Shown: positions 37,066 to 46,446, counted from the stretch's first letter. The stretch: 64,000 nt of DNA from Marinobacter sp. EhC06 (GCF_001650915.1 NZ_LXYO01000034.1:62001-126000); one strand, 5' to 3'. Notes: generated by a model from the letters alone, not told the origin. A program made the numbers and translations.

Positions 37066-38586
37066 ATGGCCCATGAAGAACTGCACCTCAACCTCCGGAA
37101 CCTGAAGCTTGAAGACTACGAACAGCTTCAGAAGCTCATGGATCGCGTTTACGACGACATCGGAGGCGCCTGGCCCAAGGAAACCATCAAAGCATTGGTG
37201 GAGCAGTTCCCTGACGGCCAGATCTGTATTGAGGAAAGCGGACAGCTTATTGCCGTTGCACTGACGGTCTGTGTGAAGTACGAGCGCTTCAGTAACCCGC
37301 ACACCTACGATGATCTCATCCTCCGGAACGAGAAGATCTGGCATAACGCCAATGGCGACTCCCTCTACGGACTGGATGTCTTCATCCACCCCGACTACCG
37401 GGGCTATCGACTGGGGCGTCGACTGTACGAGGCGCGGAAAGAACTCTGTCGCTCCATGAACCTGCGTGCCATTCTCGCGGGCGGGCGTATCCCGAGCTAC
37501 TTCAAATACGCCGAGCAGTATTCTCCAGAGGAGTACATTCAGCGCGTCGACCGCAAGGAAATCTACGATCCGATCCTGAGCTTCCAGCTTTCGAACGATT
37601 TTCAGGTCACCCGGCTGATGCACAAGTACCTGCCAGAGGATGAGAAATCCCAGGGCTACGCAACGTTGCTGGAATGGCGGAACATTCTTTACACCCCGCC
37701 CTCCCCGGTACTGAGCGTAAAGAAAACGCTGGTACGGCTTGGCGCTGTGCAATGGCAGATGCGTGAATTTACCTCTGTTGAAGAAGTGCTCGAGCAGGTG
37801 GAGTACTTCGTGGATGCGCTATCAGACTACAAGAGCGACTTTGCGATCTTCCCGGAGTTTTTCAACGCGCCACTGATGGGCCTGACCGACCAGATGGACC
37901 AGACCCGGGCCATCCGTTTCCTGGCCGGGTTTACCCAGCAGTTCCGGGAAGAGATGTCTGAAATGGCGGTCAGTTACAACATCAACATCATCACCGGCTC
38001 CATGCCGCTGATCGAGAACGACCGGGTTTATAACGTGTCTTACCTCTGCCACCGGGATGGCCGCGTGGATGAGCAGCGCAAGATTCACATTACACCCCAC
38101 GAGCGTCGGGACTGGGTTATTGAAGGCGGCAACCAGTTTGAGGTCTTCGACACCGATGCCGGCCGGGTTGCCATCATGATCTGTTATGACATTGAATTTC
38201 CCGAGCTGGGGCGTATTGCCGCCAGCCAGGAAGTCGATATCATCATGGTGCCCTTCTGGACAGACACCAAGAACGGCTACCTTCGGGTTCGCCAGTGTGC
38301 CCAGGCCCGGGCAATCGAAAATGAATGTTATGTCGTAATCACCGGCAGTGTCGGCAACCTGCCGAAAGTCGAGAACCTGGACGTCCAGTACGCCCAGTCG
38401 TCCGTATTCTCGCCGTCCGATTTCGCCTTCCCCCACGATGCGGTGATGGCCGAAACAACGCCGAATACGGAGATGATCATGTTCTCCGATATGGACCTGG
38501 AGAAGTTGAAGCTGGTACGCAACGAGGGGTCTGTCACCAACCTGAAAGATCGCCGCGTTGATATGTACGAGCTGAAGACAAAGTAA
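37066..38586 (+). CDS. GNAT acetyltransferase fused to carbon-nitrogen hydrolase
   Basis: A 506-residue bifunctional protein. The N-terminal GNAT domain (about 10-200) has HPDYRGYRLGRRLYEARKEL for acetyl-CoA binding. The C-terminal nitrilase-superfamily domain (about 222-490) has the Glu-Lys-Cys triad at Glu264 (IFPEFFNAP), Lys339 (EQRKIHITP) and Cys373 (MICYDIEFPE). This fusion is a known conserved architecture. Its substrate is unknown, though an amide such as omega-amide or an N-acyl compound is plausible. It is a single gene with its own upstream region. Confidence 0.93.
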   Translation: MAHEELHLNLRNLKLEDYEQLQKLMDRVYDDIGGAWPKETIKALVEQFPDGQICIEESGQLIAVALTVCVKYERFSNPHTYDDLILRNEKIWHNANGDSLYGLDVFIHPDYRGYRLGRRLYEARKELCRSMNLRAILAGGRIPSYFKYAEQYSPEEYIQRVDRKEIYDPILSFQLSNDFQVTRLMHKYLPEDEKSQGYATLLEWRNILYTPPSPVLSVKKTLVRLGAVQWQMREFTSVEEVLEQVEYFVDALSDYKSDFAIFPEFFNAPLMGLTDQMDQTRAIRFLAGFTQQFREEMSEMAVSYNINIITGSMPLIENDRVYNVSYLCHRDGRVDEQRKIHITPHERRDWVIEGGNQFEVFDTDAGRVAIMICYDIEFPELGRIAASQEVDIIMVPFWTDTKNGYLRVRQCAQARAIENECYVVITGSVGNLPKVENLDVQYAQSSVFSPSDFAFPHDAVMAETTPNTEMIMFSDMDLEKLKLVRNEGSVTNLKDRRVDMYELKTK

Positions 38587-38697
38587 ACTGGCCTGATTGG
38601 CCGTAAAAGATTGTTAAAAAACTGCGTTAGCGGTCGAACGTATGGCACTGATGGCGTTGCAAAACCAAAGTTCAGTGTCTATTGTTTAATCAATATC

Positions 38698-38724
38698 CAG
38701 CCTGTCTCCCGATGAGACAGGTTG
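38698..38724 (+). repeat. Strong inverted repeat / RNA hairpin upstream of the PilZ-like gene
   Basis: CAGCCTGTCTC, loop CCGAT, GAGACAGGTTG: an 8-bp perfect stem (38701-38708 with 38714-38721), extended by a G-T wobble and two more pairs. No T-run follows, so it is not a classical terminator. It sits 34 bp before the next start codon. It could be an mRNA-stabilising or regulatory hairpin, or the 3' end of the upstream transcript. Confidence 0.55.
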
Positions 38725-38758
38725 CTGTGGATACGGAAATCACCAGAGAACCTGATTC

Positions 38759-39157
38759 ATGAACGAAGCATTGCCGGATCTTGTCGCCCGATTTCGAATC
38801 AGACAGGGCCTTTTCCGAAAGGAACTTGTCGAGGCCGCCCTGTACGAACTGGACGGCTATGGGTGTGTGATGAAAACCGACAAAGTGTTCAACCCCGGTG
38901 ATACCGTGGTGCTGGACCTCGTTATGGATATGCCGTTTGACGAGATCCGGGCGGAAGGCCTTTCCGGCCTGGTGACAGAGCGCAGAAAGCACTGCAGTAA
39001 TTTCTTCTATTCCATTGATTTTGTGGAACTTGACTCCAACGGGGGCTCCTCTTTGGCGGAAAAGCTCCGCAGAATCCGGGAAGTGGTATCCAAAAAGCAA
39101 TCACTCAAATCACGTCGTTCCCCAGGCTCCATTTCCGGTTTCCGGCAAATGGCCTGA
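38759..39157 (+). CDS. Divergent PilZ-like protein
   Basis: A 132-residue protein. Its core, ALYELDGYGCVMKTDKVFNPGDTVVLDLVM to FYSIDFVELD, follows the PilZ barrel strand order. The RxxxR and D/NxSxxG ligand motifs are not evident (the corresponding turn reads ELDGYG), so c-di-GMP binding is doubtful. A basic C-terminal tail follows (KKQSLKSRRSPGS). Identification is by pattern only. Confidence 0.5.
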   Translation: MNEALPDLVARFRIRQGLFRKELVEAALYELDGYGCVMKTDKVFNPGDTVVLDLVMDMPFDEIRAEGLSGLVTERRKHCSNFFYSIDFVELDSNGGSSLAEKLRRIREVVSKKQSLKSRRSPGSISGFRQMA

Positions 39158-39198
39158 TCCTGATTTTTCGTTGAAACCTGCCCGTAAGGAGACATTCC

Positions 39199-39867
39199 AT
39201 GGCGAAGAAAGCCAAACAGAACGTTGATAAGATCGTTAAAAAGGTCAACAAGGAGTTCGAAAAGACCTCCGCCCAGATCGAAGGCCTGGTGAACGATGCG
39301 CTGAAGCAGTTCGACAGCCTGCAGAATCAGGTCCAGGAACCGGTGCGCAAATTGCTCAAGGAAATTGACGAACTTCGCGACCGGGAGATGAAGCGTTTCC
39401 ACGAAGAGTTTGAACGTCGCCTTGAGGAATTCCACGAACTGCAGAGCAGCATTCTTGAGCGCCTGGGTGTGGCCTCCAAGGAGGCGGGGCAGGAAGTGAA
39501 GAAGCTCACCGATGAAGTGAGCAAGGAAGCCAGCACAGCCGCCAAGAAATCTGCTCCGAAGAAAACCACCAAAACGGCCTCTAAAGCAAAAGCGTCTGCC
39601 AGCAAGCCTGCTGCTAAAAAGCCAGCGGCGAAGAAGCCTGCCGCCAGGAAAGCGCCGGCTGCCAAAGCTGCCAAGCCGGTGGATAAGAGCGACCTGACAC
39701 TGGTCAAAGGCATTGGCCCTGCCACTGCCAAGAAGATGAAGGATGCCGGCATCACTTCCATCGACCAGATCGCCAACCCGTCTGCGGAAGACCAGGAAAA
39801 ACTCAAGGCCTTCTCAAACGTCAAGGGATACAGCCAGTTTACAGCTGAAGCCAAGAAAATCAGCTAA
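39199..39867 (+). CDS. Coiled-coil / Lys-Ala-rich / helix-hairpin-helix protein
   Basis: A 222-residue cytosolic protein with three parts. An N-terminal phasin-like amphipathic coiled coil covers about 1-110 (heptads in VNDALKQFDSLQNQV and EFERRLEEFHELQ). A basic linker of repeated AAKKPA units (about 112-160) resembles PhaF or histone H1-like tails. A C-terminal helix-hairpin-helix-type domain follows (DLTLVKGIGPATAKKMKDAG). The combination suggests a DNA- or granule-associated organiser rather than an enzyme. Its stop overlaps the selD start (TAATG), implying coupled translation. Confidence 0.72.
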   Translation: MAKKAKQNVDKIVKKVNKEFEKTSAQIEGLVNDALKQFDSLQNQVQEPVRKLLKEIDELRDREMKRFHEEFERRLEEFHELQSSILERLGVASKEAGQEVKKLTDEVSKEASTAAKKSAPKKTTKTASKAKASASKPAAKKPAAKKPAARKAPAAKAAKPVDKSDLTLVKGIGPATAKKMKDAGITSIDQIANPSAEDQEKLKAFSNVKGYSQFTAEAKKIS

Positions 39868-42143
39868 TGCGAACGCCTGACCAGCCTGTATTACGGGACA
39901 TTGTCCTGATTGGCGGCGGGCACAGCCACGTCGGGGTACTGAAACGGTTCGCCATGAACCCGGTTCCCGGCGTGCGCCTGACTCTCATCTGCCGCGACAC
40001 CCACACCCCCTATTCCGGCATGTTGCCCGGCTACGTGGCCGGCCATTACAGCTACGATGATGTGCACATTGATCTGAGCCGCCTGGCCGAATACGCAGGC
40101 GCCCGGTTTTATCGTGCCGAAGCCATGGGTATCGACCGTAAACGGAAGCGGGTTATCTGCCGTGGTCGTCCGGATGTGCCCTACGACATTCTTTCCATCA
40201 ACATTGGCTCGTCTCCCCGGGTTAATGAAGTGGAAGGCGCCTCGGACCACGCGGTGCCGGTAAAACCCATAACCGGTTTCAATAACCGTTGGCTTGCCCT
40301 GCTCTCCCGTATTGAAAACCACGACGGCCCCCTTACGGTTGCTGTGGTCGGGGCTGGCGCTGGTGGGGTGGAACTCACCCTGGCAATGCAATTCCGCCTG
40401 AAGAATGAACTGAAGCAGCGGGGCAAAGATCCCGGTCAGCTTCACTTCCACCTCTTTGACGCCGCAGACGAAATTCTTCCCACCCATAACCCGAAGGTTC
40501 GCGAGGTTTTTCGCAGGACATTGTCGGAACGCGGTGTGAAGGTTCACCTGGGGTCTCCGGTGAGCAAGGTTCAGGAAGGGTTACTGGTCACCGAATCCGG
40601 TGAAACCCTGCAAACCGACGAAGTGCTCTGGGTGACCCGGGCCGGTGGTCCGGAATGGTTGAAAGACACAGGCCTCGCGCTGGATGACGGGCTGTTCCTG
40701 CGGGTACGCGATACCTTGCAGGTGGAGAACGACGACAGCATTTTTGCTGCCGGCGACATCGCCAATGTGCTTAACCACCCCCGTGAAAAAGCGGGCGTGT
40801 TCGCTGTAAGGCAAGGTCCCCCACTGGCCGACAACCTCAAGCGTCTGGCGACCGGAAAAGATCCGAAGGATTTCTACCCCCAGAAAAAATGGCTGGCGTT
40901 GATCAGCACGGGCGATAAATACGCGGTCGCCTCCCGGGGCGACATGCAGTTTGATGGCGCCTGGGTCTGGCGCTGGAAGGACTGGATTGATCGCCGGTTC
41001 ATGAAGAAATTCACTGATCTGCCTCCGATGGAGGAAGAATCCAAACTGCCGGATACCGCTGCGGCCCAGAATGCCGAAGAAGCTTCCCAGGCAATCTCTG
41101 CGGTTGCGATGCGTTGTGGTGGTTGTGGCGCCAAGGTGGGCAGCACGGTTCTTTCACGCGCCCTGGGAGAGCTCAAACCCATCGAGCGTGATGATATCCT
41201 GATCGGCCTTCATGCCCCGGACGATGCCGCTGTGTTGAGAGTACCGCCGGGCAAAGCCGTTGTTCACACCGTGGACTTTTTCCGTGCATTCATTGACGAC
41301 CCTTATATCTTTGGCAAGGTGGCGGCCAATCACAGCCTGGGTGATGTGTTTGCCATGGGTGCCGAGGCGCAGAGTGCCACGGCCGTTGCCACCGTGCCTT
41401 ACGGCATTGAATCCAAGGTTGAGGACGTGGTCTACCAGATGATGTCCGGTGCTGTGGAAGTGCTGAACGAAGCCGGGTGTGCACTTGTTGGCGGGCATAC
41501 CGGCGAGGGTAAGGAACTGGCTCTGGGCTTTGCTGTGAACGGCCTGATCGACCCGGAAGATGTCATGAGCAAGGGTGGGCTGAAAGCCGGAGACGTTCTG
41601 ATCCTTACCAAGCCCATCGGCACCGGCACCCTCTTCGCCGCCCACGCCAAGTTGGCTGCAAAGGGCCGATGGATCGATTCTGCGCTGGCCTCAATGGTTC
41701 AGTCCAACAAGGCGGCGGCGGACTGTCTCCGGAAATTCGGCTCCAAAGCCTGTACAGACGTTACCGGCTTCGGCCTGCTCGGGCACCTGGTTGAAATGAC
41801 CAAACCCTCGGGCGTCGATGCCGAGCTGGATCTCTCGGCCATCCCCATCCTTCCTGGCGCCGAGGAGACTGCCGCAGCGGGCATTCTGAGTTCCCTGCAA
41901 CCGGCAAACATCCGTTTGCGCCGGGGTATCCGGGATCAGGAAAAGTGGGTTAACCATCCACGGTACCCGCTGATCTTCGACCCGCAAACGGCGGGAGGAC
42001 TTCTCGCCAGCGTTGCGGCAGACAAGGCCGAGGAATGTGTTCGGGAGCTGAAGTCTTTGGGCTATCCGCATACAGCCATCATCGGCCGCATCACCGCCCA
42101 GGATGATTCCGGGCCCATCGAGCCCATTTCCCTCAGGGATTAA
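39867..42143 (+). CDS. selD: NADH-dehydrogenase-like domain fused to selenide, water dikinase SelD
   Basis: A 758-residue bifunctional protein. Residues about 8-395 are an FAD/NAD(P)-dependent oxidoreductase of the NDH-2/sulfide-quinone reductase fold (VLIGGGHSHVGVL, VAVVGAGAGGVEL, SIFAAGDIANV). Residues about 411-758 are SelD, which makes selenophosphate from selenide and ATP. Its N-terminal catalytic segment is MRCGGCGAKVGS (Cys417, Cys420, Lys423), followed by DDAAVL, HTVDFFR and the metal-binding GGHTGEGKE. The oxidoreductase half may supply or use selenide; this fusion is known in several proteobacteria. It is convergent with senB (4-bp overlap) and upstream of the selenate-type transporter. 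Confidence 0.93.
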   Translation: MRTPDQPVLRDIVLIGGGHSHVGVLKRFAMNPVPGVRLTLICRDTHTPYSGMLPGYVAGHYSYDDVHIDLSRLAEYAGARFYRAEAMGIDRKRKRVICRGRPDVPYDILSINIGSSPRVNEVEGASDHAVPVKPITGFNNRWLALLSRIENHDGPLTVAVVGAGAGGVELTLAMQFRLKNELKQRGKDPGQLHFHLFDAADEILPTHNPKVREVFRRTLSERGVKVHLGSPVSKVQEGLLVTESGETLQTDEVLWVTRAGGPEWLKDTGLALDDGLFLRVRDTLQVENDDSIFAAGDIANVLNHPREKAGVFAVRQGPPLADNLKRLATGKDPKDFYPQKKWLALISTGDKYAVASRGDMQFDGAWVWRWKDWIDRRFMKKFTDLPPMEEESKLPDTAAAQNAEEASQAISAVAMRCGGCGAKVGSTVLSRALGELKPIERDDILIGLHAPDDAAVLRVPPGKAVVHTVDFFRAFIDDPYIFGKVAANHSLGDVFAMGAEAQSATAVATVPYGIESKVEDVVYQMMSGAVEVLNEAGCALVGGHTGEGKELALGFAVNGLIDPEDVMSKGGLKAGDVLILTKPIGTGTLFAAHAKLAAKGRWIDSALASMVQSNKAAADCLRKFGSKACTDVTGFGLLGHLVEMTKPSGVDAELDLSAIPILPGAEETAAAGILSSLQPANIRLRRGIRDQEKWVNHPRYPLIFDPQTAGGLLASVAADKAEECVRELKSLGYPHTAIIGRITAQDDSGPIEPISLRD

Positions 42144-43126
42144 TGTCTCTTTGAGCAGCGCTGCATCGCAAGCTGCAGCGCCTGCTCCAGGGATGCCTGC
42201 TCCTTTTCTGGCAGAAAACGCCCGGCCAACTTGCCAACCTGTTTTTTGAGGATATCGAGAAACACTGGATCGGTCTCTGCGCGATGAAGCAGATTGGCCA
42301 GATCCTGTTCGTCTCCAACGGGGAAATATCCGGCATAGTCCCGGCCCAACAAACCAACATTTCCCGGGATATCGGATGCCAGTATCGGCAAGCCAACCCG
42401 GCAGGCCTCGGATACCACGTTCGCGCCGCCCTCCATTACCGAGCTGATCACCATCACCTGACTGTTCGCCATCAACTGTCGGGTGTTGGCTTTGTCCAAC
42501 TCCCCGAGCCAATGGAAACGCGGATTCTCAGCCATCTCAGCTTCCGCTTTGTGTTGCCACTCTTCGCTGTGAGCTTTGCCGGCGCAAAAAATCCCGATCT
42601 GCGAGTCTGCCGGAAGCAATCGCGCGGCATAGGCCGCCCGGAGCGAATCTTTTTCGTCCCGCAGATGGCCAATCACACATGCGCCGAACGTGCCGCTATT
42701 GCCTTCGGCCCGTGGCGCGGGAAAGGACTCAGGACCCTCCGCCGATTGGTATAGGGTAACCAGCTTGTCGGCCAAGTCGGCAGGTATGTCTTCGGCTACG
42801 AGATCGTGCAGGCCGATAAGGGTATCGGCCACGTCCATGGAATAGAGGGTGTCTTCTGGGTACTCGTGTTGGTGGTGATAGATATCCGTGCCGGTCAGCG
42901 CCACGATCAGGGGCTTTTCGGGCCAGGTTTCACGAAACCGACGTATGGCATCAACGCTGCGCCAGGCGTGCAGGGCTATAAGGGCATCACAGGCTTCACC
43001 GTGATATTGGGTAACAACCTCGACAGCGTGACCTGCGTTTTCCAGCAGGGCTTTCCAGCGCTCTGCCGTTGCCCGGTTTCCTGCTCTCGAACCCGGCTGT
43101 GCCGGCGTGATCATTATGAGTTGCAT
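42140..43126 (-). CDS. senB: SenB-like selenosugar synthase (TIGR04348-type glycosyltransferase)
   Basis: A 328-residue GT4-like glycosyltransferase. MQLIMITPAQPGSRAGNRATAERW, DALIALHAWRS, IVALTGTDIYHH, ISSVMEGGANVVSEACRVGLP and ILASDIPGNVGLLG match the TIGR04348-type group, in which SenB joins selenophosphate to a UDP-sugar to give a selenosugar for selenoneine. The family's link with SelD (SenC-like) genes is reproduced here: it lies tail-to-tail with the SelD fusion. No SenA (selenoneine synthase) was found in the window, so the end product could be the selenosugar itself, or SenA may be elsewhere. Confidence 0.78.
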   Translation of the reverse strand: MQLIMITPAQPGSRAGNRATAERWKALLENAGHAVEVVTQYHGEACDALIALHAWRSVDAIRRFRETWPEKPLIVALTGTDIYHHQHEYPEDTLYSMDVADTLIGLHDLVAEDIPADLADKLVTLYQSAEGPESFPAPRAEGNSGTFGACVIGHLRDEKDSLRAAYAARLLPADSQIGIFCAGKAHSEEWQHKAEAEMAENPRFHWLGELDKANTRQLMANSQVMVISSVMEGGANVVSEACRVGLPILASDIPGNVGLLGRDYAGYFPVGDEQDLANLLHRAETDPVFLDILKKQVGKLAGRFLPEKEQASLEQALQLAMQRCSKRH

Positions 43127-43303
43127 AGTGTCTGGTCAGACCCAGGTTACTGAAAAATGGAGCGTTCGGTCCTGAGCCGTTTAAACCCGCAAACCGTATA
43201 GCTGTTCAGAGTTAACGTAAATCAAGGTATCCTGCAAGGCAGCGAGAAGCGTTGACTTCCCTCGTATTGCAACCCACACAGTCTGGCAAAGTAAGGAACT
43301 CCA

Positions 43304-44179
43304 ATGGCCCTTAATCTTATACGGAAATTGATGTTTTCCAGCCTTTTTTGTTTCACCGCGGCAACAGCATCGGCTGAAACCTTCGTATTTACCGCCATCC
43401 CCGATGAAGACGAAACCAAGCTGGTCGAGCGATTCAAAGGTGTGGCTGACTATCTCTCCCAGGAGCTGGATGTGGAAGTGCGCTACATCCCGGTTAAATC
43501 CTATGCCGCAGCAGTCTCCGCATTCCGTAACAACCAGGTGCAACTGGCCTGGTTTGGCGGGCTGTCTGGTGTACAGGCACGTCGACTGGTGCCTGGCTCC
43601 GAAGCCATTGCCCAGGGCGTGGAAGACGAAGCGTTCCAGACTTACTTTATTGCCAATACCAGCACCGGAATCGAAAACGCCGAAGAGCTCTCCGCTCTTG
43701 AAGAGGAGCTAAAAGGCAAAACCTTCACCTTTGGATCGAAAGGTTCTACCTCCGGGCGCCTGATGCCCGAGTTTTACATCCGTGACGTGTTTGGTGCCCA
43801 GCCAGAGGAGTTTTTCTCCCGCGTAGGGTTCAGCGGCAACCACACACGTACCTTGCGCCTTGTTGAAGCCGGCACCTATCAGGTTGGCGCCCTGAACTTC
43901 CAGGTCTGGGAAAAAGAACTGGCCGACGGCAACATCGACACCGACGCCGTTCAGGTAATCTGGGAAACCCCGCCCTACCCGGACTACCAGTGGACCATCC
44001 GCGGTGACGTCAACGAGCGTTTCGGCGATGGCTTCAAAGAGCGTGTTACCGAAGCCCTGCTGAATCTGGACGACCAGGCGTTGCTGGAAAGCTTCCCACG
44101 TTCCGGTTTCATTCCCGCATCGAACGACGATTACGAGCCCATTCGCAAAACAGCGGAAGAGATTGGAATCCTGGACTGA
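43304..44179 (+). CDS. PhnD-like periplasmic binding protein, putative selenate/selenite ABC transporter
   Basis: A 291-residue periplasmic binding protein with a signal peptide (about 1-24, ending TASA). The PhnD-like fold is seen in TFVFTAIPDEDETKLVERF, AWFGGLSGVQARR, FTFGSKGSTSGRLMPEFY and VGFSGNHTRTLRLVEAG. It resembles the group annotated as putative selenate transporter binding protein (TIGR04553 type), which typically sits next to selD. The senB/selD neighbourhood supports a selenium oxyanion, but phosphonate or phosphite cannot be excluded by sequence alone. Its stop overlaps the ATPase start. Confidence 0.75.
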   Translation: MALNLIRKLMFSSLFCFTAATASAETFVFTAIPDEDETKLVERFKGVADYLSQELDVEVRYIPVKSYAAAVSAFRNNQVQLAWFGGLSGVQARRLVPGSEAIAQGVEDEAFQTYFIANTSTGIENAEELSALEEELKGKTFTFGSKGSTSGRLMPEFYIRDVFGAQPEEFFSRVGFSGNHTRTLRLVEAGTYQVGALNFQVWEKELADGNIDTDAVQVIWETPPYPDYQWTIRGDVNERFGDGFKERVTEALLNLDDQALLESFPRSGFIPASNDDYEPIRKTAEEIGILD

Positions 44180-44829
44180 TGTCAGGGTTCGATCTTTCAG
44201 GCCTGACGGCCTCCTTTGGCGGCGAGCGGGTTATCGGCCCGCTCTCGCTGACGGTTAAACAGGGCGAACAGGTCGCCCTGGTAGGCAAAAGCGGAGCGGG
44301 TAAATCCACACTGATCCGATTGATCCACGAGCGGGTAAACCGGGAGTCGTCTCTGGTGCCCCAGGATCTCGGGTTAGTGAACGCTCTGCCGGTGTTCCAT
44401 AACGTCTTCATGGGCCAACTGGATAAACACACTACCTGGTACAACACGCTCACCCTGATCCGCCCGTTCTCAAGAAACCGTGACGAGGTGCGTGAGTTGC
44501 TCAGGGCTTTGGGCATGGCAGAAAAGCTTTGGTTGCCCACGGCCTCACTCTCCGGCGGCCAGCGCCAGCGTGTTGCCATTGCCCGTGCCTTGTATCGTAA
44601 CGCCCCGGTGCTTCTGGCGGATGAGCCCATCTCCGCCCTGGATGGCCCTATGGCGCATCTGGTGATGGAGTTGTTAAAAGAACGGTTCCAGACCAGTGTC
44701 ATTGCGCTGCACGATGTTGAGATGGCGCTGAAGTACTGCAGCCGTATTGTCGGCATTCAGGACGGCCAGGTGGCTCTGGATGAATCCAGTAAACGCCTGA
44801 CCGCCACCGATATTACGTCGCTGTACTAG
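44179..44829 (+). CDS. ABC transporter ATPase, putative selenate uptake
   Basis: A 216-residue PhnC-like ATPase. Walker A is VGKSGAGKSTL, the signature is LSGGQRQRVAIAR, Walker B is LLADEPISALD, and the switch His lies in VIALHDVEMAL. It is the energy subunit for the binding protein and double permease that flank it. It starts with TGATG overlapping the upstream stop; the permease follows after 15 bp with AGGGAAA upstream. Confidence 0.88.
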   Translation: MSGFDLSGLTASFGGERVIGPLSLTVKQGEQVALVGKSGAGKSTLIRLIHERVNRESSLVPQDLGLVNALPVFHNVFMGQLDKHTTWYNTLTLIRPFSRNRDEVRELLRALGMAEKLWLPTASLSGGQRQRVAIARALYRNAPVLLADEPISALDGPMAHLVMELLKERFQTSVIALHDVEMALKYCSRIVGIQDGQVALDESSKRLTATDITSLY

Positions 44830-44844
44830 GGAAACGGCCTCGCC

Positions 44845-46311
44845 ATGCTCTCTTCCCCAACGGTCCGCACCAGTCTCATCTTTGTTGCCGTCGCACTGAT
44901 TAGCTTGCTGTTCGCGGACATTGCCATAACCGCTTCCAATCCCTGGCGAGATCTCGGAAATTTCTTCCTTGGGGTTTTAACGCCAAATTTCTTCAGCAGC
45001 GAAGGACTAATGACCGCCCTGCTGAGAACGGTTGCCTTTGCGTTTGTGGGCGTGGCACTGGGAAGCGTGTGCGGCTTCTTGTTGTCACTGGTCTACCGGT
45101 TTCTGCCGGTGCGAATTTTCTGTGCCTTTATACGGGCCATTCACGAGCTTTTCTGGGCCCTGATCTTTCTCCAGTTTTTCGGTTTTCACCCGTTGACCGG
45201 CGTACTGGCAATCGCCATCCCCTATTCCGGGATTTTTGCCAAGGTGTATTCCGAAATCCTGGATGAAGCCGACCCGGAACCGGGGCGGTTATTGCCTCCG
45301 GGCACTGGCACCATTGCCGCGTTTCTCTATACCCGAATTCCCGACTGCTGGGTGCAGCTTCGCACCTATACGGCCTATCGCCTCGAGTGCGGCCTCCGCT
45401 CAAGCGCCATTCTTGGGTTCGTCGGGCTGCCGACCCTGGGCTTCTACCTCGAATCCTCGTTTTCACAGGGTCTCTATTCCGACGCGGGCGCCATGCTCAT
45501 TCTGTTTTACGTACTGATCGCTACCATGCCGTTGTGGGTGAAGCCGAAAATCCTGCCCGTCTATATTCTGGGGGCGCCCTTCTTTCTCGGTGAGGGTTTG
45601 CCCATTGTCTGGGGCAACGTGGAGCGTTTCTTCACGGAAGACATTGTCCCCAGCCCTCTCCGCGACGGTGAGGGCCTTGCCGGGCTGATCCCCTGGTTCA
45701 ACGATTTGATGATCAACGAGGCGATGCCCGGTATCTGGAACACCGTGATACTCACCCAGATTGCGCTTGTGGCCACGGGTATACTCACTTTGCTCGCCTT
45801 CCCTCTGATCTCAAACCATTTCGGTGGCCCGGTTCGGCGTACTTCTGGTCATGTATTCCTGGTGATTGCACGGTCCACGCCGGAATACATCCTCGCCTAC
45901 ATTCTGCTTCAGCTCTGGGGCCCGTCGATGCTACCCGCGGTGGTGGCGCTTGCCCTCCACAATGGCGGAATCATCGGCCACCTGATTGGCCGCCAGACCA
46001 ATGGCATCCGCCTGCGGCCAGACGCGCCAACCGGCTTTAACCGTTACAGCTGGGAACTGGTGCCCAGGGTTTACCGTTCGTTCCTGGCGTTCCTTTTTTA
46101 TCGTTGGGAGATCATCATGCGGGAGACCGCGATTCTGGGCATTCTCGGGATCTACACATTGGGCTTCTACGTCGACAGCGCAATCCAGAACATCCGTTTT
46201 GATCGTGCCATGGTGCTGATACTGATCACGGCCCTGCTGAACATCGGCATTGATGCCCTCGGCCGTTACATCCGTCGCAAACTAGCCCTGCAGACCATGC
46301 CCACCTGCTAG
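44845..46311 (+). CDS. ABC transporter permease with two PhnE-like domains
   Basis: A 488-residue inner-membrane permease made of two tandem PhnE-like bundles. The first (about 1-250) ends near ILPVYILGAPFFLGEG. The second (about 280-488) has IARSTPEYILAYILLQLWGP and ALHNGGIIGHLIG, a binding-protein-dependent permease loop. The fusion of two permease units in one chain fits a transporter that needs only one permease gene. Third gene of the operon. Confidence 0.87.
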   Translation: MLSSPTVRTSLIFVAVALISLLFADIAITASNPWRDLGNFFLGVLTPNFFSSEGLMTALLRTVAFAFVGVALGSVCGFLLSLVYRFLPVRIFCAFIRAIHELFWALIFLQFFGFHPLTGVLAIAIPYSGIFAKVYSEILDEADPEPGRLLPPGTGTIAAFLYTRIPDCWVQLRTYTAYRLECGLRSSAILGFVGLPTLGFYLESSFSQGLYSDAGAMLILFYVLIATMPLWVKPKILPVYILGAPFFLGEGLPIVWGNVERFFTEDIVPSPLRDGEGLAGLIPWFNDLMINEAMPGIWNTVILTQIALVATGILTLLAFPLISNHFGGPVRRTSGHVFLVIARSTPEYILAYILLQLWGPSMLPAVVALALHNGGIIGHLIGRQTNGIRLRPDAPTGFNRYSWELVPRVYRSFLAFLFYRWEIIMRETAILGILGIYTLGFYVDSAIQNIRFDRAMVLILITALLNIGIDALGRYIRRKLALQTMPTC

Positions 46312-46446
46312 CCACAATCGCTGCGATCCCCGTCACAGTTCCGTCATTTCAGTCAATCCGAGGCCAGTTAATGGCGACGGGTTAGCGGTATTTGCCGGAT
46401 ACATTCCGTTACACTCTGATCACCTGTTGCAACATTCAGAGTTCTG

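Noticed and set aside
37036-37752. 238-codon open frame on the minus strand in the GNAT-nitrilase gene
   Set aside because: Antisense to a gene with an intact catalytic triad; no independent support.
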